Of a stretch of DNA of 64,000 nt, positions 42,925 through 50,340 are shown piece after piece. A model generated the notes under the pieces. That model searched no databases. It was given only the letters and a program-made list of their open reading frames with translations, and was not told the origin of the DNA. Each line of letters begins with the position of its first letter. Position 1 is the stretch's first letter. Made by a program: the position numbers and the translations under genes. This DNA comes from Nitrococcus mobilis Nb-231. GTDB taxonomy: Bacteria > Pseudomonadota > Gammaproteobacteria > Nitrococcales > Nitrococcaceae. The stretch is taken from the NCBI RefSeq assembly GCF_000153205.1, contig NZ_CH672427.1, positions 995,671 to 1,059,670 on the forward strand, in the 5' to 3' direction.

Positions 42925-44220
42925 ATGGAATTAATGGAGGCGATCGAACGCTACGAGTCCGAGGTGCGTAGTTATGTCCGCAACTTCCCGACGGTGTTCG
43001 AGAAGGCGCGGGGATCCTACCTCTATGACATCGACGGCAAAGCCTACCTCGACTTTTTCGCCGGAGCCAGCGTGCTCAACTACGGGCATAATCACCCCGA
43101 ACTCAAAAAGGCACTGATCGAGTATTTGGCCGGCGATAACATCACCCACAGCCTTGATATGGCGAGCCGTGCCCGAGCGGAGTTTCTCATGACCTTTCAT
43201 GAGAAAATACTCAAACCTCGGGGTCTGAACCACCGCGTCCAGTTCCCTGGCCCCACAGGCGCTAACGCCGTCGAAAGCGCATTGAAGATTGCCCGCAAGA
43301 GCAAGGGCCGGCAGAAGATCATTGCCTTTACCAATGCCTTCCACGGTATGACCCTGGGCGCGCTGTCGGTTACCGGTAACGCGTTTAAGCGCGCCGGCGC
43401 CGGCTTGTCGTTGACCCACAGTGATCCGATGCCGTTCGATGGTTACATGGGTGAAGGGTTCGACACCATCGATTATCTTGATCGCGTGCTTGATGACGGC
43501 GGCAGCGGGGTCGATCAACCGGCGGCGGTCATCACCGAGACCGTTCAGGCTGAGGGTGGCGTCAATATCGCCTCCGTTGCGTGGCTGCGCAATCTGCAGC
43601 AACTTTGTCGCAAACACGACATGCTTTTGATCGTCGACGACATCCAGGCCGGTTGCGGGCGTACCGGAAAATTCTTCAGCTTCGAAGAAGCGGAGATCGA
43701 CCCGGATGTGATCACGATATCCAAATCGCTCAGCGGATACGGGCTGCCATTCTCTCTTACGCTGGTAAAACCAGAATACGATATTTGGGAGCCCGGCGAG
43801 CACAACGGCACGTTCCGTGGCCACAATCCTGCCATGGTCACCGCCAAACGGGCCATCGACCTCTTTTGGAGCGACTCAACCTTCAGCCAGGAGGTGACGG
43901 CCAAGGGAGACTACATCCGTGAGGCCTTGGAAAAAATGGCCAGTAAATATCCGGAAACGCTGGGCACGGTACGTGGTCGCGGCATGCTGCAGGCAATCGA
44001 GTTCATGGACAAGGAATTGGCGGGCGCCGTCTCGAAAAAGGCTTTCAAACTTGGCCTGATTATCGAGACAGCCGGCCCGGTGGATGCCGTGCTCAAGCTC
44101 ATGCCTCCGCTCACCATTGCACAGGCGGACTTGGACAAGGGACTGCAAATCATCGATCGTGCCATCGTCGAGGCCATGCAGGAACTCGACATCGGCGCAC
44201 CCCAAGCGGCCGGCCAGTAG
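42925..44220 (+). CDS. ectB: Diaminobutyrate-2-oxoglutarate transaminase
   Basis: A 431-residue class III PLP aminotransferase that converts L-aspartate semialdehyde to L-2,4-diaminobutyrate, the first committed step of ectoine synthesis. It opens with YESEVRSYVRNFPTVFEKAR. The cofactor and active-site parts are VQFPGPTGANAVESALKIAR, AFHGMTLGALSVTGNAFKR, LLIVDDIQAGCGRTGKFFSF and the PLP lysine in ITISKSLSGYGLPFSL. NGTFRGHNPAMVTAKRAIDL is also typical. GAGGTGCACTC precedes the ATG. The coding sequence is full length and the order ectA-ectB-ectC is the common one. Confidence 0.95.
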   Translation: MELMEAIERYESEVRSYVRNFPTVFEKARGSYLYDIDGKAYLDFFAGASVLNYGHNHPELKKALIEYLAGDNITHSLDMASRARAEFLMTFHEKILKPRGLNHRVQFPGPTGANAVESALKIARKSKGRQKIIAFTNAFHGMTLGALSVTGNAFKRAGAGLSLTHSDPMPFDGYMGEGFDTIDYLDRVLDDGGSGVDQPAAVITETVQAEGGVNIASVAWLRNLQQLCRKHDMLLIVDDIQAGCGRTGKFFSFEEAEIDPDVITISKSLSGYGLPFSLTLVKPEYDIWEPGEHNGTFRGHNPAMVTAKRAIDLFWSDSTFSQEVTAKGDYIREALEKMASKYPETLGTVRGRGMLQAIEFMDKELAGAVSKKAFKLGLIIETAGPVDAVLKLMPPLTIAQADLDKGLQIIDRAIVEAMQELDIGAPQAAGQ

Positions 44221-44252
44221 TTCTCTGGGTAGGGAAGCGAGAGTAGTTGCCT

Positions 44253-44636
44253 ATGATTTATCGTACTTTGGACGAGCTGGTAGGAAGCGAGAACGACGTC
44301 CGTGCATCGACCTTTCACAGCCGCCGCTTCTTGCTCAAGTCGGACGGAATGGGTTTTTCTTTCCATGACACCATTCTGTTCGCAGGCTCGGAGACCTACA
44401 TTTGGTACGCTAATCATCTGGAAGCGGTTTACTGCATCGAAGGTGAAGGCGAGCTCGAGACCGTGGACGACGGTAAGATTCACCCTATTCATCCCGGTGT
44501 TTTCTACGCCCTCGATAAACACGACAAGCATTACCTGCGTGCCAAATCACAGCTGCGAATGATGTGTGTGTTCAACCCACCGCTCACCGGACGGGAGGTT
44601 CACGACGAGCAAGGCACCTATCCGCTCATGGAATAG
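44253..44636 (+). CDS. ectC: L-ectoine synthase
   Basis: A 127-residue cupin that closes N-gamma-acetyl-diaminobutyrate to ectoine. Signature parts are [52 protein letters not shown] with the metal-binding glutamate, and [18 protein letters not shown] with the metal-binding tyrosine and histidine. The ATG giving MIYRTL is the family's normal start; a TTG two codons upstream is in frame but unlikely. It begins 32 bp after ectB. Neither an aspartokinase (ask_ect) nor ectoine hydroxylase (ectD) follows, so the operon makes ectoine only. Confidence 0.94.
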   Translation: MIYRTLDELVGSENDVRASTFHSRRFLLKSDGMGFSFHDTILFAGSETYIWYANHLEAVYCIEGEGELETVDDGKIHPIHPGVFYALDKHDKHYLRAKSQLRMMCVFNPPLTGREVHDEQGTYPLME

Positions 44637-44672
44637 CAGCCTACCAAGCCTGTCTGGTTGCCCTTACCTCTT

Positions 44673-44706
44673 GGACCGGGTTCGCTCTTCTTCAGCGACC
44701 CGGTCC
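44673..44706. terminator. Strong hairpin between ectC and the convergent helicase gene
   Basis: GGACCGGGTTCGCT (44673-44686) pairs with AGCGACCCGGTCC (44694-44706) apart from one bulged T, closing a 7-base loop. It lies in the 187-bp gap between two converging genes, 37 bp after the ectC stop. There is no T tract on either side, so it may act as a bidirectional transcript end or RNA-stabilising stem rather than a canonical terminator. Confidence 0.5.
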
Positions 44707-44823
44707 GATGCACCTTCCCAACGCTTTGCCGCGGCGGATGCGAGCCGTCGGCGCGGTTTCCGTTGGGCGTCTCACGTAGCGCACTTTATGCCTTATCGAC
44801 GGCAAGCACCCGAGGACAATGCC

Positions 44824-46812
44824 CTACGATGGCTCCTTAACGGTGACGGAACTGTACTCGCCGAAAAACGCTTGCACATCGCCGATTCGTCGTGTCAGCG
44901 GAATCGGAGGTAGGCTACGCAGAAACACTCGCCCGTAGGACCGGCTTACCAAGCGATTGTCGCCAATGACGAGCACGCCGCGATCCAAGCTGTCCCGAAT
45001 CAAGCGCCCGACACCTTGGCGCAACGCAATCACCGCCTGTGGCAACTGGAGATCGACGAAGGGGTTGGCATTGCGCCGCCGCAGGGCATCCACACGCGCC
45101 TGCTGAACAGGCTCCGAGGGCGCAGCAAATGGCAGGCGATCAATCATGACGCAGGATAAGGCATCACCGCGCACGTCCACCCCTTCCCAAAAACTTTGCG
45201 CCCCCAGCAAAACAGCATCACCGAGATCACGAAACCGCTGCAACAATTGATTCTGAGATAACTGGCCTTGCACCAGCAGTGGATACGGCAGACGCTCGGC
45301 GAGAAAGCGCACGGCATTGTCGAGTGCTTGATGGCTGGTGAACAGAAGAAAGGCCCGGCCACCGCTCGCGCGCAGGACCTGCAGCACCGTTTCCAGATAA
45401 CGTGCTTGGTAGTCATGCGCATTTGGCAGCGGCAAACCCGTTGGCACATACAGCAGGGCATTGCGTGCGTAGTCGAACGGACTCTCCACCTGCAGGGTAC
45501 GCGGCTGCCCGAGTCCGAGCTGGGCCACATAGTGATCGAAACGCCCGCCTACGGCTAAAGTCGCGGAGGTGAAAATCCAGGCGGCCGGATGCTCCGCCAT
45601 ACGATCATGAAAGGTAGCGGTGATATCGAGCGGTGTCAGGTGCAGAGTAAAAGAGGCTGCACCGGTCTCCCACCATGGGACATAGCCCGCTTCCTCCTCG
45701 GGGGCGAGAAAACGCTGCAACGTGCCGGCGATCTCCGCCGCTCGCCGCCAGCAGCTCTCCAGCCCTTTGCCACGCTGGACCAGCGGCCCGAGCACCGTGT
45801 GCAGGCTCTGCAGCGCCGCAAGCTGGATTTGTAGTGCTTGCAATACTCCGGGCCGGCTTGATACTTCAGCCCAAGCGCCCCGGCGGGCACCTTGGCCCAG
45901 CGCGAGACGCAGCACCCGCATGGCTTGTTGCAAATCCTCGGCGGCACCAGTGAGCGCCGGTGAGTCGGGCGCCTCGCGCAGCTGCTGCAAGCGGGTATCC
46001 CGAGCCAGATCCTTGAGTTGACGGCTGCTCACAGAGCGCCCGAAAAACCGCGCCGCCGTCTCCGCGAGCTGATGTGCCTCATCCAGAACGTAGGCATCCG
46101 CGGCCGGCAACACTTCACCGAAGCCACCACGGCGCACCGCCCAGTCGGCCATCAGCAGATGGTGATTGACAACAACCACATCGGCTTCCTGGGCTCGGCG
46201 CCGCGCCTCCATAAGAAAACACGTCGCATAGGCCGGGCATTGCTGCCCGAGGCAGTTATCCGCCGTCGCGGTGGCCCGCCCGAGCAGGCCAGGATCGTTC
46301 AAAGCCAGCGGCGCCTCGGTCAGATCCCCGCTCGAGGTGATTCTCGACCAATCGTAGAGCTCGCCAAAAGCGGCTGCTTGTTTGGCATTGTCGAAGCGCC
46401 CCTCCTCGGCCGCCGCCGCCAGGCGGTAGCGGCATAGATAATTGGCGCGCCCCTTGAGCAGCGCAGCGTGTAACGGCCGCTCCAGCGCCTTGGCCACTAA
46501 TGGCAGATCTCTATAAAAAAGCTGATCCTGCAGGGTCTTGGTACCGGTGGAAAGCACGACCTTACGCCCGGAGCATAGAGCAGGGACCAGATAGGCGAAG
46601 GTTTTACCGATCCCGGTACCCGCCTCGATGACCACGGTGGCGCTGTCGGTCAGGGCTTCGGCCACAGCCTGCGCCATCTGGAGCTGTTGGATGCGTAGTT
46701 GAAAGCCCGGCACCGCCCGAGCGAGGCAGCCGCTGCCACCGAGCGCGTGCCGGCATACCTCGACGAGATCATGGCTTTGCACTGGAATTAGCAAGCCTGG
46801 CCGCCCGAGCAT
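44824..46812 (-). CDS. DinG/YoaA-like XPD-family DNA helicase
   Basis: A 662-residue superfamily 2 5'-3' helicase with an iron-sulfur cluster, closest in layout to YoaA. Motifs: FQLRIQQLQMAQAVAEAL (Q region), VIEAGTGIGKTFAYLVPAL (Walker A), VVLSTGTKTLQDQLFYRD, the four cluster cysteines spread over GRANYLCRYRL and DNCLGQQCPAYATC, VVVNHHLLMAD, YVLDEAHQLAETA (DEAH), WIFTSATLAVGG, LLGAQSFWEGVDVRG and ALRQGVGRLIRDS. YoaA supports repair of stalled replication forks in E. coli. The chosen ATG has GAGG upstream and overlaps the lipoprotein gene end by 44 bp; a GTG at 46782 would shorten it by 10 residues. Confidence 0.87.
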   Translation of the reverse strand: MLGRPGLLIPVQSHDLVEVCRHALGGSGCLARAVPGFQLRIQQLQMAQAVAEALTDSATVVIEAGTGIGKTFAYLVPALCSGRKVVLSTGTKTLQDQLFYRDLPLVAKALERPLHAALLKGRANYLCRYRLAAAAEEGRFDNAKQAAAFGELYDWSRITSSGDLTEAPLALNDPGLLGRATATADNCLGQQCPAYATCFLMEARRRAQEADVVVVNHHLLMADWAVRRGGFGEVLPAADAYVLDEAHQLAETAARFFGRSVSSRQLKDLARDTRLQQLREAPDSPALTGAAEDLQQAMRVLRLALGQGARRGAWAEVSSRPGVLQALQIQLAALQSLHTVLGPLVQRGKGLESCWRRAAEIAGTLQRFLAPEEEAGYVPWWETGAASFTLHLTPLDITATFHDRMAEHPAAWIFTSATLAVGGRFDHYVAQLGLGQPRTLQVESPFDYARNALLYVPTGLPLPNAHDYQARYLETVLQVLRASGGRAFLLFTSHQALDNAVRFLAERLPYPLLVQGQLSQNQLLQRFRDLGDAVLLGAQSFWEGVDVRGDALSCVMIDRLPFAAPSEPVQQARVDALRRRNANPFVDLQLPQAVIALRQGVGRLIRDSLDRGVLVIGDNRLVSRSYGRVFLRSLPPIPLTRRIGDVQAFFGEYSSVTVKEPS

Positions 46813-47278
46813 GCGCCTGCCTCGCTCCGGCCTCATCACCCTGCAGTTCCCGCGCGGCACCGATCAACACCCAATTCTGGCGCTTGAGCTCGACATCGTC
46901 GCCCGCCAGCGCGATCGATTTGAGCGCCAAACTCTCGGCCTGAGCGTATTGCTGTTGCCGATACCGAACCACCGCCAAATTCTGCCAGATTATGGCGTTG
47001 CGCGGCACGATGCGCAGGGCGCGCTCCAAATAAGCGGCCGCACGATCATGCTCACCCGCCGCGGAGCTGTCCTCTGCCCTAGCTACCAGATCGCGCACCG
47101 CCGCGGGCATAACGACTTTGCGTTCACCTGGAGCAGGCGGAGGCGGGAGCGGTTGCTCACCGGTCTCAGCAGGCACTGGCGGGGGCGCGGGGCCTCCCGA
47201 GGGTGGCGCAGCGCAGCCTGTGAGCAAGCCGAGCACCAAGCCGGCCACGGGCCAACGTACAGCAATTCCTGTGCCCAT
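46769..47278 (-). CDS. TPR-containing lipoprotein downstream of PBP1B
   Basis: A 169-residue lipoprotein. The signal peptide ends in the lipobox LLTGC (WPVAGLVLGLLTGC), followed by a proline-rich linker (PPSGGPAPPPVPAETGEQPL). Tetratricopeptide-like helices then occur: SSAAGEHDRAAAYLERALRI, WQNLAVVRYRQQQYAQAESL, and a last helix ending DEAGARQAHARAARL. The ATG overlaps the stop codon of the PBP1B gene (TGATG), indicating translational coupling. Lipoprotein regulators of PBP1B are known (LpoB in enterics); this one differs in fold, so a role in cell wall synthesis is only suggested by position. Confidence 0.8.
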   Translation of the reverse strand: MGTGIAVRWPVAGLVLGLLTGCAAPPSGGPAPPPVPAETGEQPLPPPPAPGERKVVMPAAVRDLVARAEDSSAAGEHDRAAAYLERALRIVPRNAIIWQNLAVVRYRQQQYAQAESLALKSIALAGDDVELKRQNWVLIGAARELQGDEAGARQAHARAARLANSSAKP

Positions 47279-49596
47279 CAGTTGAATAGCCTCTTCACCC
47301 AATTCATCGCTCGATCGACCTCACTCGCCGAGCGGACGCACCCCGAGGTACCATCTGGTGCGCTGTCGCGGATATACGGCAACTCCACGGCGTGCTCACA
47401 ATAGGCAGCGGCGAGCGCTCCCGTCTGGGTATCGATCCAACGCCTTCGCACCCGCTGCGGGGGAGTCGGCTCGAATGCCTGCAGTGGCAATTGCGCCATC
47501 ATTTCACCCCAAATCTGCATCGCGCCGCTCGCACCGGTTAATCCGATCCGGCCATTATCGTCCCGCCCCACCCAAACCACCCCGAGCCTCTGCCCGGTAA
47601 AACCAGCGAACCAGCTATCACGGGTATCGTCGGTGGTGCCGGTCTTACCGGCTACATAAAGCTTCGATGGCAGCCATCGAGACAGTCCGCGTGCGGTCCC
47701 TTGCTGCACCACTTCCTGCAAGCCATATCGCAGCAGATAAATCGGGCCCGGATCGAAGACCCGCGCGACCTCGAGTGGATAGTGACTCAGGACTTCGTAA
47801 TCCGGCGTCATCACGGCTCGCACCGCTCGCAGCGGGGTACGGAAACCACCCGAGGCAATCGTCTCGTACATCCTGGTCACCTCGAGCGGAGTGAACTGTA
47901 CGGCACCCAATAGCAAGGACGGATACACCGTGTCCGGTACCCGACCGCCCAGCCGCCGGATGGTATCCGCCACCGCCCGCAGCCCGACCTCCAATCCCAG
48001 CCGCACGGTAGGAACATTGTAGGAGTGCGCCAGCGCCGACCACAACGGCACCTTACCATGGTGCTTGCGGTCGTAATTGCGCGGCGTCCAAACCTGGCCG
48101 TTGGCATTTTGGAGGGTAACGGGCGTATCCGGTAGCAAGCTGCCGAGACCAAAGCGTTGCGGTCGCTCCAGGGCCGTGAGGTAGACCGCCGGTTTGATCA
48201 ACGAGCCGATCTGGCGGCGGGCGTCCAATGCCCGATTGAACCCGGCATAGCGCAGATCGCCCCCCCCCACGACGGCCTCTACTTCGCCATCCTCCACGGT
48301 GGTCACGATCACGGCCCCCTCTGTGCCGGGCAACCAACGCCGAACCCGCTTGGCCAACGCCTGCTCCGCGGCATGCTGCACGGATGGCGCCAGCGTAGTG
48401 AAGATAAGCAGCCCCTCGGAGGTCAAATCCTCGTAGCGGTAGTCGCGGCGCAAGTGGCGTTTGACCAAATCCATGAAGGCTGGGAACGCCGTGTTGCTGC
48501 TCGGTGGCCGATGCACCACCCCAAGCGGTCGGCGCTTTGCCCGTCGAGCTTCGGCACTCGAGGCAAAGCCCTGCTCACGCATGGCATCAAGTACCCGGTT
48601 ACGACGTACCCGCGCCCGCTCCGGGTGCCTGCGCGGGTTATAATATGAAGGCCCTTTGACCAATCCCACTAGCAGTGCCTGCTGCTCGAGAGCAAGCTGA
48701 TCGAGTGGCTGGTCGAAATAGTATCGGCTGGCAAGACCAAAGCCATGCACCGCACGATTCCCATCCTGGGCGAGATAAACTTCGTTGAGATAGGCCTGCA
48801 GGATCTCGCGCTTACTGTAGTGCAGCTCTAACAAAATCGCCATGAGCGCTTCATTGAGCTTGCGCCAGAGCGTGCGCTCGTTACTAAGAAAATAATTTTT
48901 CACCAGTTGTTGGGTCAGGGTGCTGCCACCCTGCACCCACCGCCCGGCTCGGATATCGGCTATGAGCGCACGGGCAATACCGGGCAGCGAAATGCCGTGA
49001 TGCTGTAGGAACCGGTGATCCTCTATGGCGATCAGCGCCTCCACCAGCGGTTGCGGCACCTGATCCAAGCGGATCAAAATGCGATCCTCGCGCCGAGCAG
49101 GATAGATGTTTGCGATATGGGCTGGATCCAGTCGGACCAGAGGCAAGGCTGTACCGTCTCGAGCATTGCCCAGCTCCGCTACGCGGTCATCACCGCCAAA
49201 GCGCACATGCAAAATTCGCGCAGGCTCCCCTCCGTCCCAGAATCGAAAAGCCCGCGTGTGGACTCGGAAGGTCTCGCCCTGATGAACATACGAACCAGGC
49301 TGCTCCACACTCGCCGATTGGCGGTAGCCGGCGGCTCGCAATTCGACCAAAAAATTCTCCGGACTCAGGCGCTCGCCTGGGTACAGCTCAAGTGGGCGGG
49401 CGAAAACTCGAGCCGGGATAGCCCAGCGCTTGCCTTCGAACTCGTTGACGATGCGACGATTCAACCAATACGTGTAGGCTGCGCCGCCGGCTACCAGAAG
49501 CAGTAGGAGAAGCAGAAACAAACGCCGCAGAAACCGACCGCCCCGGGGCGAATTTCGTTTGCGGTTAGGCTGCTGCTTGCGCCGACGTTTGGCCAT
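47278..49596 (-). CDS. mrcB: Penicillin-binding protein 1B (bifunctional transglycosylase/transpeptidase)
   Basis: A 772-residue class A PBP. A basic cytoplasmic start (KRRRKQQPNRKRNSPRGGRF) leads to one membrane helix (LFLLLLLLLVAGGAAYTYWL). The UB2H-like domain follows, then the glycosyltransferase with IAIEDHRFLQHHGISLPGIA, GGSTLTQQLVKNYFLSNERT and KREILQAYLNEVYLAQDG. The transpeptidase has the SxxK serine in GSLIKPAVYLTAL, the SYN motif in AHSYNVPTVRLG, and the KTG box in VAGKTGTTDDTRDSWFAGF. All catalytic residues are present and length is normal. It is leftward and ends in overlap with a TPR lipoprotein gene. Confidence 0.93.
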   Translation of the reverse strand: MAKRRRKQQPNRKRNSPRGGRFLRRLFLLLLLLLVAGGAAYTYWLNRRIVNEFEGKRWAIPARVFARPLELYPGERLSPENFLVELRAAGYRQSASVEQPGSYVHQGETFRVHTRAFRFWDGGEPARILHVRFGGDDRVAELGNARDGTALPLVRLDPAHIANIYPARREDRILIRLDQVPQPLVEALIAIEDHRFLQHHGISLPGIARALIADIRAGRWVQGGSTLTQQLVKNYFLSNERTLWRKLNEALMAILLELHYSKREILQAYLNEVYLAQDGNRAVHGFGLASRYYFDQPLDQLALEQQALLVGLVKGPSYYNPRRHPERARVRRNRVLDAMREQGFASSAEARRAKRRPLGVVHRPPSSNTAFPAFMDLVKRHLRRDYRYEDLTSEGLLIFTTLAPSVQHAAEQALAKRVRRWLPGTEGAVIVTTVEDGEVEAVVGGGDLRYAGFNRALDARRQIGSLIKPAVYLTALERPQRFGLGSLLPDTPVTLQNANGQVWTPRNYDRKHHGKVPLWSALAHSYNVPTVRLGLEVGLRAVADTIRRLGGRVPDTVYPSLLLGAVQFTPLEVTRMYETIASGGFRTPLRAVRAVMTPDYEVLSHYPLEVARVFDPGPIYLLRYGLQEVVQQGTARGLSRWLPSKLYVAGKTGTTDDTRDSWFAGFTGQRLGVVWVGRDDNGRIGLTGASGAMQIWGEMMAQLPLQAFEPTPPQRVRRRWIDTQTGALAAAYCEHAVELPYIRDSAPDGTSGCVRSASEVDRAMNWVKRLFN

Positions 49597-49626
49597 GGTT
49601 TGGATAGCTCGGATGCAACGCCCGCG

Positions 49627-50151
49627 TCAACGGCGGGAACCGGGCGGATGCGAGCGCGCACGCCCCCAATTCACCAGCACGCTCGCCACGCCGAGGGCGA
49701 CGAAACCCGCCAGACTCCAGGCCGGAAGGGAAACCCCCAGCAGTCGATCCACCTGCGCGCATTCACCGGAGCCCTGCAGCACCATACGCACTGCATCCGC
49801 GAGTGGGAGCGTCTCGAACAGGTAGTCCAGGCCCGGCCCACACGCTGGAACCTGATCCAGGGGCAACGATTGGATCCAAATATGGCGTGCGGCCAGCCCA
49901 CTTCCTACGGCCGCGATGGCGAGCAGCACCACAGCATAAACGCGGGCGCCACCCCGGTGCGGTGCATGCACCCCGGCACTAAGGAATCCGCCGCCCAATA
50001 CAAGGAACCCAATGCGCTGGAATACACACAGCGGACACGGTTCCATACTGTGTGCAAACTGCAGGTAGTAGGCAAACACCAGTAAAGCCGCGCAGGTCGC
50101 GGCGCCAACCAGATTCAGGGGTCGACGCCAACCGACTAATCTTTCGAGCAT
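49627..50151 (-). CDS. dsbB: Disulfide bond formation protein DsbB
   Basis: A 174-residue inner-membrane protein with four helices that reoxidises DsbA and passes electrons to quinone. The first redox pair is in SMEPCPLCVFQRIGF and the second pair in VPACGPGLDYLFE and GSGECAQVDRLLG. Helices include AATCAALLVFAYYLQF, VYAVVLLAIAAVGSGLAA and SLAGFVALGVASVLVNWG. The ATG giving MLERLVGWRRPLNL is the usual beginning; the frame is open 36 codons upstream but that part does not match the family. It lies 30 bp upstream of the PBP1B gene on the same strand. Confidence 0.9.
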   Translation of the reverse strand: MLERLVGWRRPLNLVGAATCAALLVFAYYLQFAHSMEPCPLCVFQRIGFLVLGGGFLSAGVHAPHRGGARVYAVVLLAIAAVGSGLAARHIWIQSLPLDQVPACGPGLDYLFETLPLADAVRMVLQGSGECAQVDRLLGVSLPAWSLAGFVALGVASVLVNWGRARSHPPGSRR

Positions 50152-50340
50152 AATCTTCGTGACGTCGGCTGCTACAGGGAGTCCAGCCATATTACCAGAA
50201 CTCAGCTCTCGACCCAGTTCCAACGGCTTGTCCAGAATCGACGAATTTCCATTTTCCATACGCTATAGTATGGATTCGAGCGAGCCCAGCTTGCTAGAGG
50301 GTATGGGCGCAACATACCGCAAGATTTAAGGAGCGACCTG

